Source of the DNA: Lentisphaerae bacterium WC36
Lineage (GTDB): Bacteria; Verrucomicrobiota; Lentisphaeria; Victivallales; SZUA-371
Length of the DNA: 64,000 bases
Reading direction: 5' to 3'
Assembly: GCA_020683205.1 (NCBI GenBank)
Contig: CP085689.1
Coordinates: 3,466,230-3,530,229 of the forward strand
The notes beneath the pieces were generated by a model. It worked only from the letters and a program-made list of their open reading frames with translations, had not been told where the DNA came from and ran no database searches. Of the stretch, positions 18,901 through 24,827 are shown one piece after another. Position numbers and translations under genes: made by a program. Position 1 is the stretch's first letter. Each line of letters starts with the position of its first letter.

Positions 18901-19614
18901 ATATTTCATATCATTGAAAACTTCTTTGCCATCGATTTCAAGAATAAAAGAGTTGTCATGCTCAACTCTAAACGTGTATTCACCATCTTCGCTGGCAACA
19001 AAAAATCCATCAAAAGTCATCGCTGCAAATCTGCTTTTTCCACTATCTAAAATAGTATCGCCACTTCTCTCAAAGAAGTTAAAATTTATGTCGTTACGAA
19101 TTTGAGTTTTGTAAGGAGTTCGTGCATTAATATTATAGAAATTATACCATTTTTGTGGATCATCATATTTTCCCATATATTCGCTATGAGTCGGAAAAAG
19201 CTCATTCATAGCCATCTCTACGCCATCATAATAAGAAACTTTTGCACCAAATTGATCGAAAGCATATGAATTTAATAGAAAGTAGTTACTATTATTTGCC
19301 GCTAATGTGGTAATAGAATTTGAACCAGTCTTAATCTCATTTCCATCATCATCTAAAGCTTTAATTGAAAAATTATAATCTTGATTCGGCAAAAGATTGT
19401 TAAAAACATAACTATTATTTTTGGTAGTTAGTAATAATTGATCATTGCAAAAAATTTGGTAACCTTTAGCATTAGAAAGATTTTGCCAATTTAATTGCAT
19501 GGAATTTGCTGTTAATTCATTGTACGAGACAACTAAATCATTATCAACCGCAAAAAGATTTCCACTCCCCAGTAATAAAATACCGCCAACAGACAACTGC
19601 TTCAATAACTTCAT
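15922..19614 (-). CDS. Large secreted FN3-PA14-TSP3 surface protein
   Basis: 1230 aa, signal peptide MKLLKQLSVGGILLLGSGNLFA. Domains in order: fibronectin III (about 25-105), PA14-like carbohydrate-binding domain (about 115-300; GYRPLDGYSF end), TSP3 calcium repeats (about 305-385), second fibronectin III (about 390-470), second PA14 (about 515-670; FKGYFTAPTTGVYKF, AGMHFIEIEYHEG), TSP3 repeats (about 675-760), a carbohydrate-binding-module-like beta sandwich (about 770-880), a dockerin-like CGDANNDGVDDW turn, and a beta-rich C-terminus. PA14 domains bind glycans in adhesins and glycosidases; no catalytic domain is evident. It is the first gene behind the promoter at 19636-19664, with an AAGGAG site before its ATG. 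Confidence 0.85.
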   Translation of the reverse strand: MKLLKQLSVGGILLLGSGNLFAVDNDLVVSYNELTANSMQLNWQNLSNAKGYQIFCNDQLLLTTKNNSYVFNNLLPNQDYNFSIKALDDDGNEIKTGSNSITTLAANNSNYFLLNSYAFDQFGAKVSYYDGVEMAMNELFPTHSEYMGKYDDPQKWYNFYNINARTPYKTQIRNDINFNFFERSGDTILDSGKSRFAAMTFDGFFVASEDGEYTFRVEHDNSFILEIDGKEVFNDMKYCTYEEKNIFKVNLKAGVHRAKITYYEFSGDKSTLLMEYAGPTFGYRPLDGYSFVQLNDNVQSYLATDADFDGVADSLEAEKGSSNSSWDTDNDGLTDYEEIVQFNSQANQKDSDNDGIDDGIEAKIINTNLLVADNNNNENFFSNVNKDVQNDKLTLSWNYNGPSVAQYKIYRNLNLVGSTTDSTYSLPMISENDVYYIVAVDTEDKCNYRKVNSISLSDDQQAYLNWKRDNNVALNSLYDADYDGDGRKNLLEYQLDTNPAVKPLENINNITKVAGLLGSFSDKMWAPESLQNLNATNTEVYTDINFNAGEGEVLNSGKTDGVYAFFKGYFTAPTTGVYKFLTAYDDAVTISIDGVEVFSDGSWNPVGSLWSKHLKAGMHFIEIEYHEGVGAAMLDLKWAPPGAGMEPMAGDVFWHITKKSAELDEYIAWDKDSDGDGLTNAYELEHGTDMNNADSDNDGINDYDEINKYNTDPNNADSDGDGISDGDEVNKFNSNPNVADVQINSYVEMAKLDGSEFESSLGAWTKDETSAKSACAIGALEYKFTTEEAGVFQLNVKSTLKASCDYKVDVYCDDVLVISEKIDNAAENSDYDFSDFMQHLTAGEHTIKILFDNPTIGNTLIINEIEVLKPICGDANNDGVDDWLANYAKNNSKLDKVSASSKVSPVIIEGINKFAETLKVNDESVEAFNGENWHKEISLSQNDSENNFNFNFQNGLKTVTKNIKWEPTNIIAEGDVVTVKKGSAMLLTAMPATENSEYSNANVSVNNVNYPVTENAPKKVTFTEVKNYEITGSYKNAAGETVENTLTVKVVDYSFEQENLTMTTSAAAVFNIPEVSEEMYLEVTGDVDNALSDGSELLIHSREWNQAQAVIVRNKETDQIIATLPIELIRFYGIGQTSFQRKATYEDGTLVMELDSICYPMKENYSIEYKIFLSGVAFEDGTVNKTFNSSQFDATGMSKVRFVKTPAAPKTAACHHATFKIDGEKVQELY

Positions 19615-19635
19615 TTTTTTATATCTCCTTAAAAT

Positions 19636-19664
19636 ACTATAATATATATATCAAATCATATCAA
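19636..19664 (-). promoter_or_regulatory. Sigma70-type promoter for the RHS/surface gene cluster
   Basis: On the minus strand, TTGATA and TATAGT are separated by exactly 17 bp, immediately upstream of the AAGGAG and ATG of the 1230-aa gene. The leader would be only about 14 nt. No other clear promoter was seen within the cluster, so it may drive several or all genes down to position 1. Confidence 0.6.
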
Positions 19665-19954
19665 AAAATACTAAAATTATAAAACTAAACGGCTTTAAAT
19701 TATTTCATAAAATGCAAAACAAGCTTATGATGTTCCAAAAAAGCTCTAAAAAAAACTTTTTGTGCAATTCCTCCTTTAGTAGGTAATCTTAATAATAATT
19801 TAGACTAATATTAAAGCAATACAAATATATTTTTATCATTTTTCCATATAATAATTGTTTTGCTTAGGTTCAATATTAGTTTTTTAATAATAATTACTAA
19901 ATAAAAAACTCTTCAACTTAAAATTTTATTAACATTCTCAAGTTGTTGTTTTGC

Positions 19955-20260
19955 GATTTTTATTACTTTTGATTTGTAATCTATTTTTTTAAGGATTAAA
20001 TTTTAGTACAATTGAATTAGTATAGTGATACCCTTTGTATTTTGACGTTTTACAATAAAATAGACCAAATTTTTAGCAAAAAAACGTAAACAAATATTTA
20101 AGGGCGTTCATTGTATCTATAACCGTGTTTATTCAACAGCAGTATTTTTGAATACGGCTGTTATAGATATTTTGAGCGTATTTTTGTTTTTGCATTTTTT
20201 GCGAGGCTATTAGGTCTAGCCCTACTTTAGATGTGAAGATTTAAATACGCTCTTTTTTTA
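19955..20260 (+). ncRNA. Structured RNA element, copy 1, with terminator
   Basis: One of two diverged copies (other at 20593-20904). Helices: ATTAC/GTAAT (19962/19976); GCAAAAAA/TTTTTTGC (20076/20195); TATCTATAAC/GTTATAGATA (20114/20160) capped by GTATT/AATAC; GGCTA/TAGCC (20205/20217); and GAGCGTATTT/AAATACGCTC (20174/20243) followed by seven T, an intrinsic terminator. A conserved TTAGTACAATTGAAT block with TATAGT (20021) may be the promoter, making the transcript about 230 nt. The second helix and the terminator helix cross, so they form a pseudoknot or switch. It is followed 100 nt later by a 59-aa ORF; it could be a free RNA or an attenuating leader. Confidence 0.75.
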
Positions 20261-20361
20261 TGCTTAAAATGCAGGGGCGTTATAGAATTTTTTTAGGAAG
20301 TTTTAAGTTTAGTAGTTCTCATTTAATCAAATAATAGTCAACAAATTAATGAGGAAAAACG

Positions 20362-20541
20362 ATGTCCCAAAAGCAAAATGATCAGGAAACGAATTCGCCA
20401 CATAAAGTAAAATATTATTCCAAAGAGGAGTATGAGAACGGAGACTTTGAAGGAGCTATTTTAGAATGTTTTTCAATCAGCACCTCCAACGATAATAAGA
20501 AAAATAAAGTGCATGGTTATTTGTTAACGTTGCAAGGTTAG
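20362..20541 (+). CDS. Small hypothetical protein downstream of structured RNA copy 1
   Basis: 59 codons starting with MSQKQNDQETNSP and ending LLTLQG; GAGG lies 8 nt before the ATG. Hydrophilic, with no membrane helix and no recognised family. Its position behind the terminator of RNA copy 1 mirrors the 117-aa gene behind copy 2, which supports it being real and possibly controlled by that RNA. Confidence 0.5.
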   Translation: MSQKQNDQETNSPHKVKYYSKEEYENGDFEGAILECFSISTSNDNKKNKVHGYLLTLQG

Positions 20542-20592
20542 TAGCATTTTGCTTAATGTAATTTTATCATTATTCTGAAATTGTAGTTTTGA

Positions 20593-20904
20593 TGTTTTTA
20601 TTGCTTTTGGTTTGCAATTTGATTTTTTAGGTATTAGTTTTTAGTACAATTGAATAATTTATAGTGTTTACTTTCACTATTTCTGCGTTTTGTTTCAAAA
20701 TACGCCAAATTTTTTACATACGAAACGCTAACGAAAGAACTGAAAGATACCGTTCACTATATCTATAAAGACTGTTTTTCAAGCTGTATTTTTTTTGAAT
20801 ACGGCTTTATAGATATTTTGAGCGTATTCTTTTTCTGCATTCGTATGTAGGTTATTGGCGTAACCTTGAAACATGTGTAGGAATTTGAATACGCTCTTTT
20901 TTTG
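20593..20904 (+). ncRNA. Structured RNA element, copy 2, with terminator
   Basis: Same architecture as copy 1 with compensatory changes: ATTGC/GCAAT (20600/20614), CATACGAA/TTCGTATG (20717/20840), TATCTATAAAG/CTTTATAGATA (20760/20805), AGGTTA/TAACCT (20849/20861), GAGCGTATTC/GAATACGCTC (20820/20887) and a T-run at 20897-20903. The TTAGTACAATTGAAT block (20641-20655) and TATAGT (20660-20665) are conserved. The pairing is kept while the sequence changed in at least five helices, which is strong evidence for selection on RNA structure. Confidence 0.75.
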
Positions 20905-21014
20905 TGCCTGCATTTTGCTTCCACTTCATAAAAGAGCTGAAATAATCGAATGATCGTCATTTTTTTTGACGATCAATAATAATTTAACTTAGTTCTAATT
21001 TTATGGAGTGTAAA

Positions 21015-21368
21015 ATGGAAAATTGTCAAAAAAGTTCACGCAACAAAATCGTTGAATCGCTGTTTAAATTTAAAGAGTATGAAGAATATGCGGATGTCCC
21101 AATATTTCGCCGTCAATGGTTCTTTTGGTTATTATTATTGGTACCCAGCCTTACGAACGTCTATCTGGGTAATCCGTGGTATATGAATTTGTTAGAGATT
21201 TTGACGTTATCTGGATGTTTTGCGATTATCGTTTTTGGAAATGCCTATTATAAACGTCGTGGCAAAGTATGTCCATTCAATATTTTTAATCGAGGGGTCA
21301 GCTTTTTAATTGTTGTTGGCTGGATGATTAATGCGTTTCGCAATGTGATTTTAAGCGTAATTTCGTAA
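21015..21368 (+). CDS. Small membrane protein behind structured RNA copy 2
   Basis: 117 aa from the ATG at 21015, chosen over the ATG at 21003 because GGAG (21005-21008) sits 6 nt upstream. Three hydrophobic segments (FFWLLLLVPSLTNVYL, LEILTLSGCFAIIVFG, FLIVVGWMINAFRNVIL) follow a charged N-terminus. No family recognised. It starts about 110 nt after the terminator of RNA copy 2 and is followed by a lipoprotein gene on the same strand. Confidence 0.65.
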   Translation: MENCQKSSRNKIVESLFKFKEYEEYADVPIFRRQWFFWLLLLVPSLTNVYLGNPWYMNLLEILTLSGCFAIIVFGNAYYKRRGKVCPFNIFNRGVSFLIVVGWMINAFRNVILSVIS

Positions 21369-21430
21369 TTAAAAGGAAATGGAATATGAAAAAGAATTTA
21401 AATTATATAAAACTAAAAGGAAAAAATGTA

Positions 21431-21775
21431 ATGAAGTTTTTAAAATTGTTTACAATAATGTTGGTAACGATAGTGGCGGTTATTTTAACAGGATGTTCAA
21501 AGCCGACCCCAATGGGAAGCGATGAACAGGTAAAAGAATTAGTTATTAGTATAGTAAAGGAAAACACAGGCGTAAGGTCTTTGAAGTATGCGAAAATAGA
21601 AAATATTCGCACAGTTGAAGTGAATAAAGATATTAAAAAGTCAACTTCAGAGGCTGATTTGCACTATAGTTTTTCTGGTTCAATCGATACAAAAACTCCT
21701 ATTAAATACACAGCTCAAATCAATGAAAATGGCGAATTATATGTTGAAGTTTATGGTGATTTACCACGTTGGTAA
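21431..21775 (+). CDS. Small lipoprotein
   Basis: 114 aa from the ATG at 21431, which gives a standard lipoprotein signal peptide ending in the lipobox LTGC (about residue 22); AAAGG lies about 10 nt upstream. An upstream ATG at 21386 also has a usable site but would put 15 extra charged residues before the signal. The mature part (about 92 aa) is small and mixed charge, with a C-terminal YTAQINENGELYVEVYGD beta stretch. Function unknown. A strong terminator follows. Confidence 0.7.
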   Translation: MKFLKLFTIMLVTIVAVILTGCSKPTPMGSDEQVKELVISIVKENTGVRSLKYAKIENIRTVEVNKDIKKSTSEADLHYSFSGSIDTKTPIKYTAQINENGELYVEVYGDLPRW

Positions 21776-21845
21776 GCAACTAAAAATATTTTGGAATTTG
21801 AAAATAAATACGGAAATTTAAGAATAACTCCATAAAATAAAACTA

Positions 21846-21888
21846 AAGCTACCAGGTGGGGATTTGTTTCTCACCTAGTAGCTTTTTT
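21846..21888 (+). terminator. Intrinsic terminator after lipoprotein gene
   Basis: AAGCTAC-C-AGGTG pairs with CACCT-AG-TAGCTT, followed by six T. It marks the end of the plus-strand unit and a plausible boundary before the mobile element. Confidence 0.85.
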
Positions 21889-21989
21889 AGTACTTTGTTA
21901 AGCATTTAAATAATTGAACTACAAGTATACATCTATACATCTATACAAATATATTTAAATGCATTTTAAGGGTGTATAGCGTTAGATTA

Positions 21990-23462
21990 TTAATTAAATG
22001 ATATATTGAACATATTATCAAATGATACATCTTCGAGCTCATCAAATAGTGGATCATGGATAACTTTCTTAGGCTCAGGCTCTTTGGGTTCATCTAAAAA
22101 TGGATTATAACCAAGCTTTACAGGCTTTATTGGTGTTAAGGTACTTATGTCAAGATTCTGTAAATCAATCGTTTGCAGATTATTATAAAACTTAATAACT
22201 TCGAGCGATGTTTGAAGTTGTTCTCTTGTTACTGGGAATTGAAACGAAACATCTTCTAGTGAACGAACTCGGCTCAGAGCAGTATAAAATTGATAGGGTG
22301 CAAAAAACTCATCATTAATAATATGAACTCTCTTCAACGTTTGACCTTGAGCCTTGTGGATCGTAATGGCATACGCTGTTTTCAAAGGGAATTGAGTAAA
22401 AGTCCCAGTTATAGTTTTCATCAAATGTCCATCTTGCAATAATAATTGAGTATTTTCCCATTTATCTCGATGTATGATAGTTACTTTGCTAACATTATCA
22501 AATTGAACTACAATCTCATCTTTAAAAATATATAAAACTCTACCAAGACAACCATTGACAAACTTTAACTCTCCATCAATATAAAGATTTTTATTAAGCA
22601 TAATGCGTTGATTTTCCCAAAAAGTTAATACTCTATCGTTAGGTTTTTTGCCTTTATAATTTTTACTCGTTGCAGTGTAACTTTTCGATGCAGTATCATT
22701 TTGGAATATCTTGTTATAAGTATTGTTTATGGCACTTACATTTTTATTCGATGAGCATAAGCATATCGCGGTAGGATCAAATGCAAATTCCCTTACATTG
22801 CTATTAAGCAGAGCTAAGTCCTTATATGTTAATTTGTTAACATTATCTCTTAAAATATTTAAAATATGTTTTAATTCGCTATCTTCTTGACGGTGAATTG
22901 TTTCTAAGCTGATATTTTGAAAATTAGCTTTTTGCCATGCTGTAGAGTTAAATGCATAAACTCCACCATGTTCTTTAAGAATTTTGCGCTCAATAAAATT
23001 TTTAGTCGCCTCTAAAGTTAGTTGACAAAAATCACCGACAACAATCATCTGCATGCCGCCAAAGGGTTTAGTTGAATCTAAATATTTCCTGAGACTTTTA
23101 TCAATCATCTGAAAATGGAAGCAGTTAACTAAGGAGATTTCATCGATTAAAATCGCATGTACCTCAAGTTTAATTTTCATACTCGCTTCATCAATGTTTA
23201 TTATTAGCTCTTCATTCATACAATTATAAGGGATAGCAAAAAAACTATCAATAGTCACACCATCAATGTTGTCAGCTGCTAATCCTGTAAAAGCTAACTT
23301 CGCAATCTTTTTAGGAGTTGAGTCTAGAAACGCATTTAATAAAGTGCTTTTACCAGTTCCAGCATTTCCTGTAATAAAAATATTGTCATTAGTTGAACGC
23401 AAATAGTTTAAAGCTTTAGTTTGTTCGTCATTTAGTTCAATTTCATTATTTTTAATAGTCAT
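21990..23462 (-). CDS. PIF1/RecD2-like superfamily 1 helicase
   Basis: 490 aa. Walker A GNAGTGKST at residues 32-40; Walker B-like AILIDEISLVN; the GDFCQL motif typical of PIF1/RecD helicases; and the C-terminal UvrD_C_2 signature TAYAITIHKAQGQTL with YTALSRVRS. These enzymes unwind DNA 5' to 3'. The next gene on the same strand upstream is an HUH-type replication protein (30-bp gap), so the helicase probably unwinds the element during its replication or transfer. AAGGA precedes the ATG. The C-terminus has an acidic/proline tail with two similar Pro/Glu-rich stretches. Confidence 0.85.
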   Translation of the reverse strand: MTIKNNEIELNDEQTKALNYLRSTNDNIFITGNAGTGKSTLLNAFLDSTPKKIAKLAFTGLAADNIDGVTIDSFFAIPYNCMNEELIINIDEASMKIKLEVHAILIDEISLVNCFHFQMIDKSLRKYLDSTKPFGGMQMIVVGDFCQLTLEATKNFIERKILKEHGGVYAFNSTAWQKANFQNISLETIHRQEDSELKHILNILRDNVNKLTYKDLALLNSNVREFAFDPTAICLCSSNKNVSAINNTYNKIFQNDTASKSYTATSKNYKGKKPNDRVLTFWENQRIMLNKNLYIDGELKFVNGCLGRVLYIFKDEIVVQFDNVSKVTIIHRDKWENTQLLLQDGHLMKTITGTFTQFPLKTAYAITIHKAQGQTLKRVHIINDEFFAPYQFYTALSRVRSLEDVSFQFPVTREQLQTSLEVIKFYNNLQTIDLQNLDISTLTPIKPVKLGYNPFLDEPKEPEPKKVIHDPLFDELEDVSFDNMFNISFN

Positions 23463-23492
23463 TATAGTATTCCTTTTTGTAAGTATGTGATT

Positions 23493-24032
23493 TTAGTTTA
23501 ATTTTAAGTTGCTCATGCCTTGCGAGCGAAATTCTGCGTTAATATTTTTATCATCAATTTTTGATAAGTAGCTAGCCCAATTAGCGGCATCCTCATAACT
23601 ACCTGAATCGTTGCGATAAATCATTACGCCATTGCTATATTTGTTGCAGTAGTCAATTAATCCCTTATTGTTTTCAGGTAACTTGAGTTGTTTATTCCAA
23701 AGCTGTTCAGCCTTAATATGAACGCTATAAGAATGTTGAATTTTATTCCCATCAAACAACATAATGAAATGGTAATGAGGGTTTAAACTAGTTTTCTGTT
23801 CTCGCACCCATAAGTAATAGGGATCCAATTTCTTACGTTTAAAGTAACGAATCAGACTTTCATTGAAATTGCTAATCAATGGGCTAGGATTGACATAAAT
23901 TTCATGCTCAGGAAAGCTAACATCAAAGCGAACGAAAAATACTTTATTATGCTTAGCTAAAGCGTGTTGAAATAGGTTTTCTATATTTTGTAAGATTTGC
24001 TGATTATGCTGGTAATTAGAATTTGAATTCAT
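23493..24032 (-). CDS. Inovirus Gp2 / YagK-YfjJ-like HUH replication protein
   Basis: 179 aa resembling the inovirus Gp2 family (YagK/YfjJ C-terminal domain). The segment LWVREQKTSLNPHYHFIMLFDGN contains the HUH pair HYH (residues 86-88), and NWASYLSK (Tyr155) is a candidate nucleophile, as in rolling-circle initiators. Related proteins are found in filamentous phage, P4-like satellites and integrated elements. Paired with the PIF1-like helicase downstream. A GGAG site precedes the ATG, and a hairpin-rich region lies just upstream (24146-24202). Confidence 0.8.
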   Translation of the reverse strand: MNSNSNYQHNQQILQNIENLFQHALAKHNKVFFVRFDVSFPEHEIYVNPSPLISNFNESLIRYFKRKKLDPYYLWVREQKTSLNPHYHFIMLFDGNKIQHSYSVHIKAEQLWNKQLKLPENNKGLIDYCNKYSNGVMIYRNDSGSYEDAANWASYLSKIDDKNINAEFRSQGMSNLKLN

Positions 24033-24145
24033 TGTTTACTCCATATTTTGTTAAATTTTTGACAACGTGTCTATAACATGGTATGAAGATAAAAATTTTG
24101 AATAATTTAGAAATTCCTTCCTGAGAGCACAGTTCAATAACCAAT

Positions 24146-24202
24146 CATCACAACGACTCGGCTTCCTGAAGGGAACCTGTCGTCTTGATGCATACAGCAT
24201 CA
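24146..24202. other. Hairpin region upstream of HUH protein, possible origin
   Basis: CATCA (24146) pairs with TGATG (24186), with inner ACGAC/GTCGT and GG-TTCC/GGAA-CC stems around a TGAAG loop. The TGATG can alternatively pair with GCATCA at about 24197. Placed 114 bp upstream of an HUH endonuclease gene, it could be a nicking origin or att core; there is no direct proof. Confidence 0.4.
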
Positions 24203-24329
24203 GTAATGATTTAAATTTTATTAAATTAATAAATAGCTAATACCATATACCTAGCGGCAATTGGCAAATAAGTTGATAATTTTAAGAAGATTCTGAGGCT
24301 GAATATATTTTCAATAGCAGTTATAAATG

Positions 24330-24357
24330 TTGTCGGATTTAGTTCTCATAATATAGT
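24330..24357 (+). promoter_or_regulatory. Promoter candidate for the AlpA-like gene
   Basis: TTGTCG and TATAGT are spaced by 16 bp, about 100 bp upstream of the plus-strand ATG at 24456. An AT-rich stretch (poly-A then poly-T) follows before the start codon. Confidence 0.4.
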
Positions 24358-24455
24358 GTAACATTTTGGTGATAAAACAATTATGCTTTAAAAAAAATAT
24401 TTTTTATCTTCACACCATCCTATGAAACCAAAAAATTAAACTCATAGGAAAAATC

Positions 24456-24812
24456 ATGAAAACTCCAAAATTCTTAAACGAAAACATTCGCCCTAAAGTT
24501 GTAAAGCTAGTAAGCCGCCTAATTAAGCCATTTACCGAAGAAGGTGTAATTTCAGTAGCTGAAGAACAATGCGTGCTCGCCAATTTAAAACATTTAGCCA
24601 CTAAAGGCTCATTACTGCCAGCTGTAACACCAAAATTAATCGACCAAAAAGAAGCCGCCGAAATGCTTGGGCTCGGTCATAGTAATTTCAAAAAATTAGA
24701 AAAAGAAAACGCATTCCCCTTTAAACGCAAAATGGTCGGCTCGGCAGTAAGATACCGCAAAACCGACCTTATAAACTATATCCTAACCCTCGACGAAGAT
24801 GGACAAACTTGA
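24456..24812 (+). CDS. AlpA/excisionase-like DNA-binding regulator
   Basis: 118 aa. The C-terminal half carries a MerR-type helix-turn-helix (IDQKEAAEMLGLGHSNFKKL...FPFKRKMVGSAVRYRKTDLINYI), the pattern of AlpA and excisionase-like proteins that control integrase genes of P4-like elements. The N-terminal half is helical and unassigned. It is the only plus-strand gene in this element, lying between the replication genes. Its end is 15 bp from the convergent RepA-like gene. Confidence 0.75.
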   Translation: MKTPKFLNENIRPKVVKLVSRLIKPFTEEGVISVAEEQCVLANLKHLATKGSLLPAVTPKLIDQKEAAEMLGLGHSNFKKLEKENAFPFKRKMVGSAVRYRKTDLINYILTLDEDGQT

Positions 24813-24827
24813 TACAAGATTGAACGT

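Noticed and set aside
19955-20904. Known housekeeping RNAs (6S, tmRNA, SRP, RNase P)
   Set aside because: No conserved sequence motifs of these families, no CCA end, and presence of two diverged copies each upstream of a small gene.
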